A DNA stretch of 64,000 bases from Planctomycetota bacterium (GCA_030748635.1 JASMLP010000069.1:1-64000), one strand, 5' to 3'; positions 25,090 to 33,094 are shown, counted from the first letter of the stretch. Program-made: numbers and translations. The notes: a model not told the origin generated them from the letters alone.

Positions 25090-26223
25090 ATGAAGATTCT
25101 GGATCGATACATACTCAAAAACTTCCTTCTGGATTTTCTGATCTGCCTGGTCACGTTGATGGCTCTTTGTGTCATCGTTGAAACTTTCGAAAAGGCCTCG
25201 GAATTCGCCGAATATTTTGGAGATCAAAAGAAAGCGGGAGAACCCATGCAGCGTTCCCCTTTTCAGGCGATTGGACGTTACTATTTGCTTCACCTGCCGA
25301 TACTTTACGGTCAGGTATCTCCGATCATCCTGTTGATGGCAGCGATGTTCACGGTCACGAGAATGGGACGTTTCGGGGAGTTTATTCCTCTCAAGGCTAG
25401 CGGAATCAGTCTTTATCGGGTCTTACTACCGATCTTGGTCGTCGCGGTGATCCTTTCGGGGATCTCAGTGGTGATCCAGGAGATTCTGGTACCTCGCTTA
25501 TCCGATTCCATTCGAGACTCCGAACTGATAAGCGAAGGAGGGGGAGAACTCATCTCCTCTTTTCAGAGGATCGATTCGGACGGAAATGTGTATTTCTTTT
25601 CGCGCTACAGTACGATCCGTCAGACCGGGTTAGGGATTCGGGTGGTTCAGCGTTACCCCCCGGAGTTGGGGGGCAGGAAGAAAGCCACGATCAAGGCTCA
25701 ATTTGGCCGATTTCAGCGGACGGAGAAGGGATACGCTCTGTTGCTTTCCGACGGCGTGATCGAACATTTCGATCCCGAAAGCGGATTCCGCATGGAAGGA
25801 TCTCCTCAACGTTTCGGGCTCGAAGGGGTGTCTATTGTCGGCGGATTGGAACCGATCGATATTCTTCGGAGTCGATCTCCGGAAACATTAACCCTTCGAC
25901 CTATGGCGGATCTGGTCCGAGAGGTGGAAGAAAATCCATCGCTGGCCGAAGCTCGGGTTGCCCTTCACAGTCGCTATGCGCAGCCGCTTTCGGGAATCAT
26001 TTTGCTTTTTCTGGGATTGCCGTTTGTTCTGGGAAGTGAGAACCGTAATGTTTTTCTTGGGGCCATGATCGCGGTGATGATCGCGGTGGCATTTTTCGGC
26101 ATCAATCTTCTCGGAGTCAATCTGGGACGAAAAGGGATTTTGCCTCCGGTGGCCGCTGTCTGGCTGCCGCTATTGCTTTTTGTGTCGCTGGGTGCGGCTT
26201 TTATCGACCGGGTTCGTACATGA
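25090..26223 (+). CDS. lptG: LptG-type permease
   Basis: A 377-residue second YjgP/YjgQ permease beginning MKILDRYILKNFLLDFLICL, with the same 3+3 helix layout around a periplasmic domain and the C-terminal signature LHSRYAQPLSGIILLFLGLPFVLG. It follows lptF by 10 bases and together they should form the heterodimeric transmembrane part of the LPS exporter; no lptB ATPase is in the window. The F/G labels are by order only. Confidence 0.88.
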   Translation: MKILDRYILKNFLLDFLICLVTLMALCVIVETFEKASEFAEYFGDQKKAGEPMQRSPFQAIGRYYLLHLPILYGQVSPIILLMAAMFTVTRMGRFGEFIPLKASGISLYRVLLPILVVAVILSGISVVIQEILVPRLSDSIRDSELISEGGGELISSFQRIDSDGNVYFFSRYSTIRQTGLGIRVVQRYPPELGGRKKATIKAQFGRFQRTEKGYALLLSDGVIEHFDPESGFRMEGSPQRFGLEGVSIVGGLEPIDILRSRSPETLTLRPMADLVREVEENPSLAEARVALHSRYAQPLSGIILLFLGLPFVLGSENRNVFLGAMIAVMIAVAFFGINLLGVNLGRKGILPPVAAVWLPLLLFVSLGAAFIDRVRT

Positions 26224-26293
26224 GATTTCGGGGCTGTTTCACGGATACATGGTTGGGAATTTGTCTGTGCTCGATTCGTCAGGTATTTTTCTG

Positions 26294-26836
26294 ATGATGA
26301 GACACGATCCATCTGAGACTTTTCGGTTTGCCTGGTGGGAGATTCTTCTGGCCATCCTACTCGCTACAATCCCGTTGATCGGCTGGATCGTCGCCTTTGC
26401 CCTGATTATGGACGCTTTGGGTTCTGGTAAGGAAATCGTTCGGAGTCTTCACGACAACAGATCGGCATGCGCGGGTGCGAAGAGTCGACTGGGGGCCGGT
26501 CTGGTCGATTTCGGGGGGGTCCTGGCTCTTTCCGGGTTACCTTATCTCGGTTGGTTTTTCGCCGTTTTTTACGCTTTCTTTCGGGATACTCCCCTTTTTG
26601 GAGGTCGATCGTTCGGGAAGCGATGTTTCGGCCTGGTGCAGATCGAATCGGGGAGGGGAAGTCGGTCGGGTGGGGTCTATCTCTCGGCTATACGACGAAA
26701 CCTTTTGATCGCATCTCCGGTGCTCCAGATTCTTGGAGGGGTGTTCGAGACCTGGTTCTTCCTGAAAAAGTCGACCGGAGAGCGGATCGGAGATCGTTGG
26801 GCAGGGACGAAAGTCGTTCCTTATCGGCTCACCTAA
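26294..26836 (+). CDS. RDD-family membrane protein
   Basis: About 180 residues with four hydrophobic segments. The RDD-type landmarks are RLGAGLVDFGG near the first core helix, GGRSFGKRCFGL in the loop and ERIGDRWAGTKVV at the end. RDD proteins are small membrane proteins of mostly unknown function, some linked to Na+/H+ transport. The frame is open from 26180, inside lptG. The double ATG at 26294/26297 with AGG upstream is the better start; 26249 is also possible. Confidence 0.7.
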   Translation: MMRHDPSETFRFAWWEILLAILLATIPLIGWIVAFALIMDALGSGKEIVRSLHDNRSACAGAKSRLGAGLVDFGGVLALSGLPYLGWFFAVFYAFFRDTPLFGGRSFGKRCFGLVQIESGRGSRSGGVYLSAIRRNLLIASPVLQILGGVFETWFFLKKSTGERIGDRWAGTKVVPYRLT

Positions 26837-26922
26837 GGCGGATCGTTATTTCCACTTGAAGAGAGTCCGGTTTTATTCGCATGAGACTCTTCGGTTGGAG
26901 TGTTTTGCGCTCATTTCTCTGC

Positions 26923-26928
26923 TACAAT
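26923..26928 (+). promoter_or_regulatory. -10 box TACAAT before the WxxGxW lipoprotein gene
   Basis: TACAAT lies 69 bases before the start at 26998 in a 161-base intergenic gap. No convincing -35 at standard spacing. The remainder of the gap shows nothing else I can name. Confidence 0.35.
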
Positions 26929-26997
26929 CCCGCCGCGATTGGAATTTTGTCGGCAGGCATAGATTCGCGTTGAATGTCTTTTGGATGGAGATTTGTG

Positions 26998-27390
26998 ATG
27001 AATAGGCAAGGTGTGAGGTTTTGGGGTTCACTGATATCGGTTCTGGTACTCCTTTGCGGGTGTACAGCCACGATCCGAGCGACTCCTGCTCCGGTTGCGG
27101 TCGGAGTTCATGGGGGGCCCAAAGGTAAAAGGGTCGGAGTTGGGGTTCGAGTCGTTCCTCCAGGATCTGCGCCTCCTCGCGCTCTCGTCGAGGTCAAGCC
27201 TACGGCTCCCGGACCCAGGGCCAAGTTTTATTGGGTAGCGGGGCGATGGAAATGGAACGGCCACAAATATGTTTGGGTCAAGGGGTCCTGGAAAGCGCGC
27301 CCCAAAGGCCATGGCAGAAAACTCTGGGTTTCCGGTCACTGGAAGAAGACCCGGCGGGGGCATGTTTGGGTTGAGGGCCACTGGCGTTGA
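26998..27390 (+). CDS. Small lipoprotein with WxxGxW repeats
   Basis: A 130-residue protein with a clear lipobox (VLLCGC, Cys22). The C-terminal 60 residues hold three YxWVxGxW-type repeats (FYWVAGRW, YVWVKGSW, LWVSGHW, then HVWVEGHW), the pattern of the YXWGXW repeat family. The middle is Gly/Pro/Val/Arg-rich. Such proteins are basic outer-membrane or surface lipoproteins of unknown role. A GGAG lies 8 bases before ATG 26998; the in-frame upstream start at 26974 would give a poorer signal. Its stop overlaps the next gene's TTG start. Confidence 0.85.
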   Translation: MNRQGVRFWGSLISVLVLLCGCTATIRATPAPVAVGVHGGPKGKRVGVGVRVVPPGSAPPRALVEVKPTAPGPRAKFYWVAGRWKWNGHKYVWVKGSWKARPKGHGRKLWVSGHWKKTRRGHVWVEGHWR

Positions 27391-28166
27391 ACGATGAGGA
27401 TCGGCTCATTCTGCTGATCGAGGAAGGGCGGAGTGAGGAAGCGGTTGAGGAGGCCGACCGCATTCTTGCTCAATATCCCGAGGCGTTAGATATTCATATC
27501 GTGCGGATTCGAGGTTTTCTCGAGCTGTGTCGTGAAGACCTCGCGCTGGAAGCGCTGAAGGCTCTTCCTCCCAGTCAGCCCATTTCTTCCTATTATCGTG
27601 CCGATCTTCTGTACGATCTGGGCCGGTTCGAGGAATCCGAGCGTTTTTGTGACGAATACCTCGAACGATTGCCCGATCAAGCCGAAGGCCTCTTCTTGAA
27701 GGGTTTGCTGCTCGAGCGACACGGAGAGATTCGGGCGGCAGATCTGATGTTTCAAAAGGCTCATCGTGCAAACCCCCAAGTTTTTGGTTTACCGTTTCGA
27801 GTCGGTCCGGAGCGTTTTGAGGAAATTGTAGATGAAGCTCTCGCTGTTTTACCGAGAGAGTTTCGTCGGTTGATGGATGGGCTTTCGGTTCAGATCTCAT
27901 CGGTTGTTCCGGAGGCTATGATCGGCGTTCAGGGGGAAGGGTTGGACCCGGGGTGTCTGGCTACCATCGATCCAGACCTTGGGGCCGGAGGGACGCTGCA
28001 TCTTTTTCGGGTGAATATCGAGCATGCATTCGATTCGGTCGAGTCGAGTGTGGAGATCGTACGGTCTCTCGTTATGGAGGAATGGGCTGATTACCTGAAT
28101 CTGGAGCCGGTTGAGGAGAGGTCTTCGGATGAAAAAGAATTTTTCGAAGAGGAGGAAATCGTTTGA
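27387..28166 (+). CDS. TPR protein with a zincin-like (PF06262-type) domain lacking HExxH
   Basis: Residues about 1-125 are TPR-like helical pairs. Residues about 140-245 follow the layout of the minimal-zincin metallopeptidase family (FEEIVDEALAVLPREFRRL, then a strand with HLFRVNIEHAF). Where the family has a HExxH helix, this protein reads VMEEWADYLNL, so both zinc-ligand His residues are missing. It is probably not a protease. It is cytoplasmic by prediction. The TTG start overlaps the previous stop (TTGA), implying coupling, and the cysQ-like gene overlaps its end in the same way. Confidence 0.65.
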   Translation: MNDEDRLILLIEEGRSEEAVEEADRILAQYPEALDIHIVRIRGFLELCREDLALEALKALPPSQPISSYYRADLLYDLGRFEESERFCDEYLERLPDQAEGLFLKGLLLERHGEIRAADLMFQKAHRANPQVFGLPFRVGPERFEEIVDEALAVLPREFRRLMDGLSVQISSVVPEAMIGVQGEGLDPGCLATIDPDLGAGGTLHLFRVNIEHAFDSVESSVEIVRSLVMEEWADYLNLEPVEERSSDEKEFFEEEEIV

Positions 28167-28990
28167 ATACGCCCTATGAACACGAAATCGAGGTGGCGAT
28201 GCGATTGGTTCAAGATGTCGGTAAACGGGTTGCCGATATGCAGGGGCGGGTAGGTGTCGATCGCAAGCGTGGAGGGGAGGTGGTTACCGATGCGGATCGG
28301 ATGGCCAACGAGAGAATCTGTCGAGGATTGAGTGAAGCTTTTCCGGGTGATTCGATTTGCGCCGAAGAGACGGTGGATTACGAATTCAGGCCAACTGGAG
28401 ATCGCCTCTGGTGGGTTGACCCGGTGGATGGAACTCGTGAGTTTGTCGATGGGCGGGATGATTATGCGGTCATGGTCGGTTTGGCAGTGAAAGGGGAGGC
28501 GGTTCTGGGCGTGGTGTATCAGCCGCGGAAGAAGCGTATGTGGACGGGGGTTACGGGAGGAGAAGCCTACGAGTGGATCGAGGGAGAAGACAAGCCTCGG
28601 TTGCTGAAAACCAGTGCCGTGTGTGTCTCCTCGGAAATGCGAATGGCGGTCAGTCGTAGTCATCGAAGTGCTCAGGTGGGAGATGTCGTCGAAATATTGG
28701 GCATCGAATCGGAAGTGCCCTGCGGGAGTGTTGGAGTCAAGGTCGGTCTTTTATTGCGATGTGAAGCTGATCTGTACCCGCATCCGGGGGGCGGAACCAA
28801 GCGTTGGGATACCTGTGCGCCCGAAGCGATTCTCAGGGCGGGGGGAGGACAACTCACCGATGTTTTGGGTCAACCGATCGACTACAGTGGACGAGAGATC
28901 GCCAATCAGGGAGGATTTCTGGCCAGTAATGGGTCGATTCACGAAGAAATTCTCGAGCGACTGAATCCCCTATTGAAGCCCGGTCGTTAA
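28163..28990 (+). CDS. 3'(2'),5'-bisphosphate nucleotidase / inositol monophosphatase family (CysQ-like)
   Basis: A 275-residue Li+-sensitive Mg2+ phosphatase with the first metal motif AEETVD, the second WWVDPVDGTREFVDG and the C-terminal motif WDTCAPEAILRAGGG. CysQ removes 3'-phosphoadenosine 5'-phosphate formed during sulfate assimilation; related enzymes act on inositol phosphates. EFVDG next to the DPVDGT motif fits the CysQ/Hal2 side better than inositol phosphatases. TTG start in a TTGA overlap, with GGAGG 7 bases upstream. Confidence 0.9.
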   Translation: MNTPYEHEIEVAMRLVQDVGKRVADMQGRVGVDRKRGGEVVTDADRMANERICRGLSEAFPGDSICAEETVDYEFRPTGDRLWWVDPVDGTREFVDGRDDYAVMVGLAVKGEAVLGVVYQPRKKRMWTGVTGGEAYEWIEGEDKPRLLKTSAVCVSSEMRMAVSRSHRSAQVGDVVEILGIESEVPCGSVGVKVGLLLRCEADLYPHPGGGTKRWDTCAPEAILRAGGGQLTDVLGQPIDYSGREIANQGGFLASNGSIHEEILERLNPLLKPGR

Positions 28991-28995
28991 GAGCT

Positions 28996-29013
28996 ATTCT
29001 GACCGATCAGAAT
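28996..29013 (+). promoter_or_regulatory. Inverted repeat ATTCTGA-CCGA-TCAGAAT
   Basis: A perfect 7-base dyad with a 4-base loop, 5 bases after the cysQ-like stop and 30 bases before the next gene. It is AT-rich and lacks a T run, so an operator or a weak processing hairpin is as likely as a terminator. Confidence 0.4.
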
Positions 29014-29042
29014 TACGAATTTTCGATTGAGGGTTACGGACC

Positions 29043-29756
29043 ATGACACAAGTGGATGATCAGGAAAAACGCTACGAGGAGGTTTTTCGCTCCCTGAAGA
29101 CCGATCCGGATGTGGTCAAGATCGGATATGTCTACGTCGACATTCCAGCCACGATCGATCGATTGGTCGCCTGTTCTGATGGGCTTTGCATGAGTTCGCG
29201 TAAATTCAAAAAGCTAAAGGGGAAAACCTGTTGTACGACGTTTAACGTCCCGCTGGAAACCGAGGATGTGGAGCGACTTGCCTGTATCGTGGATGAGGTC
29301 AAGGAGATTCGTGATGTAGGGAAGGCGATCGAAAAAGCCGAGGGGTGGTGGCGACACGACGAGGATGGACTGTGGCTGGAGGATCGTCCGAGTGGGGCGT
29401 GTGTTTTCCTCTCGGTCCCTCCAGAAGGTCCACCTCTGTGTACGATTCATGAGTGGGCTCTAACCAATGGGCTGGAGTTTCGTGACTATAAACCCGAAAC
29501 CTGTTGTCTTTTTCCCCTCTATCTCGCAGAGCAAGAGAACGAATATCTGGTCACCGGTTATGGAAGTCGATTGATGCTCGCTCTGGATGAAGAGGAGAGT
29601 GAAGATGAAATCGAAAACTTCGCGTGTCTGTGTCCTGCTCCGGGGGTTGGTAAGCCTCTTCTGGTGGAGCAGCAGCAGGAGTTGGAGTATCGGCTGGGTA
29701 AGGATCGGTGGGGGCGGGTGCTTGGTCGGTTGCGAGAAATGGGGCATCCGGTCTGA
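29043..29756 (+). CDS. Cys-rich DUF3109-like zinc/iron-cluster protein
   Basis: A 237-residue cytoplasmic protein with a conserved pattern of cysteines: C-x5-C near residue 45, a CC pair in GKTCCTTFNVPL, a single Cys in the middle, a CC pair in KPETCCLFPLYL and C-x-C near residue 197. This resembles the DUF3109/YkgJ-type metal-binding family, in which Cys clusters bind Zn or Fe. The function of the family is not established. GAGGG lies 9 bases before the ATG. Confidence 0.75.
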   Translation: MTQVDDQEKRYEEVFRSLKTDPDVVKIGYVYVDIPATIDRLVACSDGLCMSSRKFKKLKGKTCCTTFNVPLETEDVERLACIVDEVKEIRDVGKAIEKAEGWWRHDEDGLWLEDRPSGACVFLSVPPEGPPLCTIHEWALTNGLEFRDYKPETCCLFPLYLAEQENEYLVTGYGSRLMLALDEEESEDEIENFACLCPAPGVGKPLLVEQQQELEYRLGKDRWGRVLGRLREMGHPV

Positions 29757-30250
29757 TTCGGTTATCCGCACGACAGATCAAGCGGGTGGTTTTTCTCGGA
29801 TCCACTCTGTTCAGCCTGGGGGCACTGTTGCTCCTTTTCCAACGGTTCGACTGGTTAGTGGTTCCGGGTGGATTCGATGCGCTGGAACCGTCCATTCCGG
29901 CTCAGACCCGTTTGGTGATCGATAGGAAGTGGCAGAGTGCGCGTCCACTGAAGTCGGGCGATATCGTGGTTTTGGAGGTTCCCGGCGAGGGGGATGCGAG
30001 GCAGGTGCTAGGCCGAGTGGTGGCCGTCGCGGGCGATTTGCTGGGGAAAGATGGAAGTTTGCTTTTGATCAACGAAAAGGTGAGTGGTGATTCATATCCT
30101 GAATCGGTGACTGGGGTGGGTACGGTTCCGGAGGGGCGGATTCTTGTACTCAATACCAATCTGGACTCTCCTTATCCCGATTCGCGAACCTGGGGATTGG
30201 TCGGAATCGATTGGGTTCAATCCCGGGTGATCTTCTTCTGGAGGCCGTAA
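29708..30250 (+). CDS. Signal peptidase I-like (S26) protein missing the catalytic Lys
   Basis: An N-terminal hydrophobic helix is followed by an S26-type beta domain. Landmarks align with signal peptidase I: EPSIPAQTRLVIDR with the candidate Ser at 29891-29893 (box B), SGDIVVLEVPG, RVVAVAGD (box D) and VPEGRILVL...DSRTWGLVGID (box E). In active enzymes box D reads KRVIxxPGD; here Lys is replaced by Gly (LGRVVAVAGD, codon 30011-30013), and the box E GDN is NTN. It is probably inactive as a leader peptidase. The long form overlaps the previous gene by 49 bases; GTG 29786 is an alternative start just before the hydrophobic helix. Confidence 0.72.
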   Translation: MGAGAWSVARNGASGLIRLSARQIKRVVFLGSTLFSLGALLLLFQRFDWLVVPGGFDALEPSIPAQTRLVIDRKWQSARPLKSGDIVVLEVPGEGDARQVLGRVVAVAGDLLGKDGSLLLINEKVSGDSYPESVTGVGTVPEGRILVLNTNLDSPYPDSRTWGLVGIDWVQSRVIFFWRP

Positions 30251-30269
30251 TCTGCTCGACGTCTGTTTT

Positions 30270-31001
30270 CTAGTGGTGGTGAGAATGCAGATGATGGCGT
30301 AGGAGTTTTTGCCTCCCCTTGTCCGTTCGAGCAAAAAGTACCGGAAGCACCAGGTCGGATAAGCAGCAGGGTATCAAGACCGCAAAAACGAGAAGGACCA
30401 GTACCCAGCCCAGGTTGTCAAAGAGGTTGCCAACTCCGTACGAGGTCAGGTAGAGGAGGCTGGAAGCCGCGCTGACCAGAACATGTCCAGAGTGGGAAAA
30501 AAAGCTTGCCCGGTCGAGCAGATGACTGGAGAAGATCCCGACAAAAATCCCTAAAACCAGAAAGGGGAGAACCAGTTCGGGTTCCTCCAGGAAGCAGATA
30601 TGCAAATGCATATCCTGCATGAAAATGCGAGCTCCAAACATCGGCAAAAGGATGTCAGAGATACTGCAGATGATGGTTGAACCGAAAAATCCGACCAGAA
30701 CGCTCTTGATGACTTTTTTCTCGTATGTCCAGAAAACAGATGTCGTTGCGGCGGCCGAGAGGAGCAAGTGTATGGGGTGGAAAACATGGAATATTCGACC
30801 ACTCTTGTGGGCGTCGAGAGCCTGAATCGAGTGGACTATTCCGAAAAGGGTCAAGGCGAGGAGAACCGCAAGAATGGAGAAAGGGAGGTGTTCTCGCAAC
30901 TCTTTCAGCCAGTGGACATAGTGGTCATCTTCTCGGACCGGATCGTCTTCCCGAAGCTCCGGTGTGGGATCAGTCTCCTCGGTCACGTTTTCTGGCCACA
31001 T
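30270..31001 (-). CDS. Polytopic membrane protein with His-rich tail, unknown family
   Basis: An acidic N-terminus of about 30 residues is followed by six predicted transmembrane helices. Two halves share the feature 'CSISD(I)LLP' / 'CCLSDLVLP', suggesting an internal duplication, and a MHLHICFLEEPEL loop plus a C-terminal HHLHSHHH tail are rich in potential metal ligands. A transporter or metal-related membrane protein is a guess; I recognise no family. It is the last gene of a three-gene operon and overlaps the preceding one by 32 bases. Confidence 0.75.
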   Translation of the reverse strand: MWPENVTEETDPTPELREDDPVREDDHYVHWLKELREHLPFSILAVLLALTLFGIVHSIQALDAHKSGRIFHVFHPIHLLLSAAATTSVFWTYEKKVIKSVLVGFFGSTIICSISDILLPMFGARIFMQDMHLHICFLEEPELVLPFLVLGIFVGIFSSHLLDRASFFSHSGHVLVSAASSLLYLTSYGVGNLFDNLGWVLVLLVFAVLIPCCLSDLVLPVLFARTDKGRQKLLRHHLHSHHH

Positions 31002-31428
31002 CTTTGAGGTTGTTGAGGGCGACGTTTCGAAGGTCTTTCAAGTACTCTTCGTTGAACTCCTCATCGTCGGGGTCGATCTTTTCGGCGAGTTTTTGGACAT
31101 CCTTGAAGTCTTGCTGGATATCGAGAGCGCCCTGCATGGTGTAACGTTCCACCGCTTTGGTCAGGTCAACCAGGAGGCGGGCTTCCAGGTCTCTCAGGGA
31201 ACGATTTGAGCGCATCTTCAGCACTTCGATTTCCCGATCGGCCTTGATGTCGATCAATCGAAGCACGAAATCTTGTGCTCGCTTGCTGACTTCTAATTTG
31301 TATTTCTTCTTGCCTTTCCACGCGATGTTTTTTTCACCTTGCTGGATTTCTTTCGCGATGGAATCGAAGAAGTCTTTTTCGGTAAGGCTAAAGTCTTTGC
31401 CAAAGTATTGCAGGCTGAATTCGGACAT
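30970..31428 (-). CDS. Small charged helical protein, unknown function
   Basis: 152 residues, no signal peptide or membrane segment. It is nearly all helical and Lys/Asp/Glu-rich, with a heptad-like segment at about residues 55-110. Middle gene of the three-gene operon: it starts 4 bases after the upstream gene ends and runs into the downstream gene. It may be a cytoplasmic adaptor of the two membrane proteins. Confidence 0.7.
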   Translation of the reverse strand: MSEFSLQYFGKDFSLTEKDFFDSIAKEIQQGEKNIAWKGKKKYKLEVSKRAQDFVLRLIDIKADREIEVLKMRSNRSLRDLEARLLVDLTKAVERYTMQGALDIQQDFKDVQKLAEKIDPDDEEFNEEYLKDLRNVALNNLKDVARKRDRGD

Positions 31429-31432
31429 GGGA

Positions 31433-31933
31433 TTACAACTCGTATCGGGAGCGAAGTTTGGTGATGAGTCCGCCGAGAGTGTCCTCTCGGAATCGGAGCC
31501 TTTCTAACTGGACAAGTCCTTCGGTCAGGAGAGCTTCGTGTCGAGTGCACAACTCGTTGAGGCGAACATCTTGATGTGAGCGGGAGCGGATGTTGGATTC
31601 CTGGCGTAGATATTCGGTCTGTTGCTGTCGAATGAAGTTCTCTTCCAGAACACCCTGGAGGGTACGTGGACGAATCCCTTCCCGGATGAGGTGGGCAAAG
31701 TAGGTGTGCCCCTGGGTGCCTTGTTGGATTACCGATTCGTACCGGGCCAGAAGCTCTGTACAGGCGAATTTTCTCTTCTCTTCTCGTCGGGCAAGCCACC
31801 AGGAGACCCCGGCGCTTACTTGGAAAAGCACTCTCGGCACATAGCCTAGCATCCGGAGAAATATTTGACCTCCGGGGCCCAGGAGAAAAAGGCTTCCCAG
31901 GACGGCTGCGAGAAAGAGATAGACTTCGTCCAT
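31433..31933 (-). CDS. Membrane-anchored helical protein, unknown function
   Basis: From ATG 31933 it has 166 residues: two N-terminal hydrophobic segments (about residues 3-20 and 24-48) and a cytoplasmic, Arg/Gln/Glu-rich helical domain of about 110 residues. AGGA lies 8 bases before this ATG; the upstream in-frame start at 31975 would place extra residues through a conserved-looking hairpin, so 31933 is preferred. First gene of an operon whose promoter is an exact sigma-70 consensus, so it is likely well expressed. Confidence 0.75.
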   Translation of the reverse strand: MDEVYLFLAAVLGSLFLLGPGGQIFLRMLGYVPRVLFQVSAGVSWWLARREEKRKFACTELLARYESVIQQGTQGHTYFAHLIREGIRPRTLQGVLEENFIRQQQTEYLRQESNIRSRSHQDVRLNELCTRHEALLTEGLVQLERLRFREDTLGGLITKLRSRYEL

Positions 31934-31946
31934 GGTTTGTGTCCTA

Positions 31947-31968
31947 AGTCCCTGTTTAGCAAGGGACT
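31947..31968 (-). promoter_or_regulatory. 5'-leader hairpin next to the ribosome-binding site
   Basis: Perfect 7-base arms AGTCCCT/AGGGACT with an 8-base loop lie immediately upstream of the AGGA ribosome site of the 31933 gene. It may tune translation initiation or stabilise the mRNA end. Confidence 0.45.
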
Positions 31969-32001
31969 CTGGCAATCGGCCCCATCTTTAGGAACTAATC
32001 A

Positions 32002-32030
32002 ATTATACGGCTCTGACGAGGGTGTGTCAA
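32002..32030 (-). promoter_or_regulatory. Exact-consensus sigma-70 promoter TTGACA-N17-TATAAT
   Basis: On the minus strand -35 TTGACA (32030-32025), a 17-base spacer and -10 TATAAT (32007-32002) match the consensus at 12 of 12 positions. Predicted leader is about 60 bases and contains the 31947-31968 hairpin. It drives the unknown three-gene membrane operon. Confidence 0.85.
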
Positions 32031-32045
32031 CGCAACTCGTGTAGC

Positions 32046-32073
32046 TTGCGCCCTTTGGAGTCGTGTGGATAAT
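32046..32073 (+). promoter_or_regulatory. Possible sigma-70 promoter TTGCGC-N16-GATAAT
   Basis: -35 TTGCGC (32046-32051) and -10 GATAAT (32068-32073), 16 bases apart, point towards the ADP-ribosylglycohydrolase-like gene. It is divergent from the exact-consensus promoter next to it. Confidence 0.4.
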
Positions 32074-32146
32074 CGACATGCACACTCGATTTAAAGTGCC
32101 TGAGCCGTTCTGAAGATGTCGTTGAAGAAGTTGTGGAGCTTCTGGG

Positions 32147-33091
32147 TTGTCTTTTACCGATTCCGATTCCGATTCGTTTCGTGAGTGCTGTCGAGCAACT
32201 TTGCTCGGGTTGGCGGTAGGCGATGCCCTAGGGAGTCCGCTCGAATACATGAGCGAGGCTCAGATCCAGATCAAGCACGGGACTGTGAATCGCATGATAG
32301 GCGGGGGCTGGCTCGATTTGCGTCCGGGACAGTGGACCGATGAAACTCAACTCGCTCTTGTTTTGGGTTCGAGTGTGTTCGAAAAAGGGGAGGTGGATCT
32401 CGATGATGTCGTGGAGCGGTATCTGGATTGGTATCGCACGGGACCGGTAGATCTTGAAACGATGACCCGAGCAAGTCTTGCGCTTCTGGAGGATGGGGTT
32501 TCGCGTGAGGAGGCGAGTCGTCAGGCTCGGTTGGAGCATCCGGAGAAGTCCGCGAGTCACGGTACTCTTGCCCGTAGTGTTCCGTTGGCTCTATGGTATG
32601 GCTACGATCGGTCAGCCATGATTCGAGAAACCTTGGCTGAAGCTCGCATTACTCATGATGATCGGATTCCCGGCTCGGCATCGGTGGTTTTGAACCTGCT
32701 GATTGCTGAAATGATAAAGGGAGAGAACGATCTTTCGGCATTGTTGGAGCGGGTTTCGGAGGATCTTTTCGAAACCAACGATGTGGAGCACGTTCTTCCC
32801 GATCCGAAGGGGTGTAGTCGAGAGCAACTTCGACCTGGAGATGCGGCGGTGGATACCCTGGAAGTGGCCCTCTGGTTTCTATATCACACAGATTCTTTTC
32901 AAGACTGCCTGGTTGGAGCGGTCAATATGGGGGGGGAATCCGGAGCGATCGGTTCGGTCGCGGGGGCCTTAGCGGGGGGGTGGTACGGATTGGACTCGAT
33001 TCCCAAGGGCTGGTTGTCATCACTTCAGGGGCGGAACAGGGTCGATCATCTCGCGCGTTGTCTTTCTCGCGGTTATCCCGGAACGGACTGA
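32147..33091 (+). CDS. ADP-ribosylglycohydrolase (DraG/ARH)-like protein with altered metal site
   Basis: A 314-residue all-helical protein of the DraG/ARH family: LAVGDALGSPLEY at the N-terminus, GQWTDETQLAL, ARITHDD in the middle and VNMGGESGAIGSVAGALAG at the C-terminus. Active enzymes bind two Mg2+ through WTDD and GGDTDT; here these are WTDE and GGESGA, so at least one Asp ligand is lost. The family removes ADP-ribose from proteins or cleaves related bonds; this member may be weak, altered or inactive. The TTG start has a GGAG 8 bases upstream. Confidence 0.85.
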   Translation: MSFTDSDSDSFRECCRATLLGLAVGDALGSPLEYMSEAQIQIKHGTVNRMIGGGWLDLRPGQWTDETQLALVLGSSVFEKGEVDLDDVVERYLDWYRTGPVDLETMTRASLALLEDGVSREEASRQARLEHPEKSASHGTLARSVPLALWYGYDRSAMIRETLAEARITHDDRIPGSASVVLNLLIAEMIKGENDLSALLERVSEDLFETNDVEHVLPDPKGCSREQLRPGDAAVDTLEVALWFLYHTDSFQDCLVGAVNMGGESGAIGSVAGALAGGWYGLDSIPKGWLSSLQGRNRVDHLARCLSRGYPGTD

Positions 33092-33094
33092 TTT

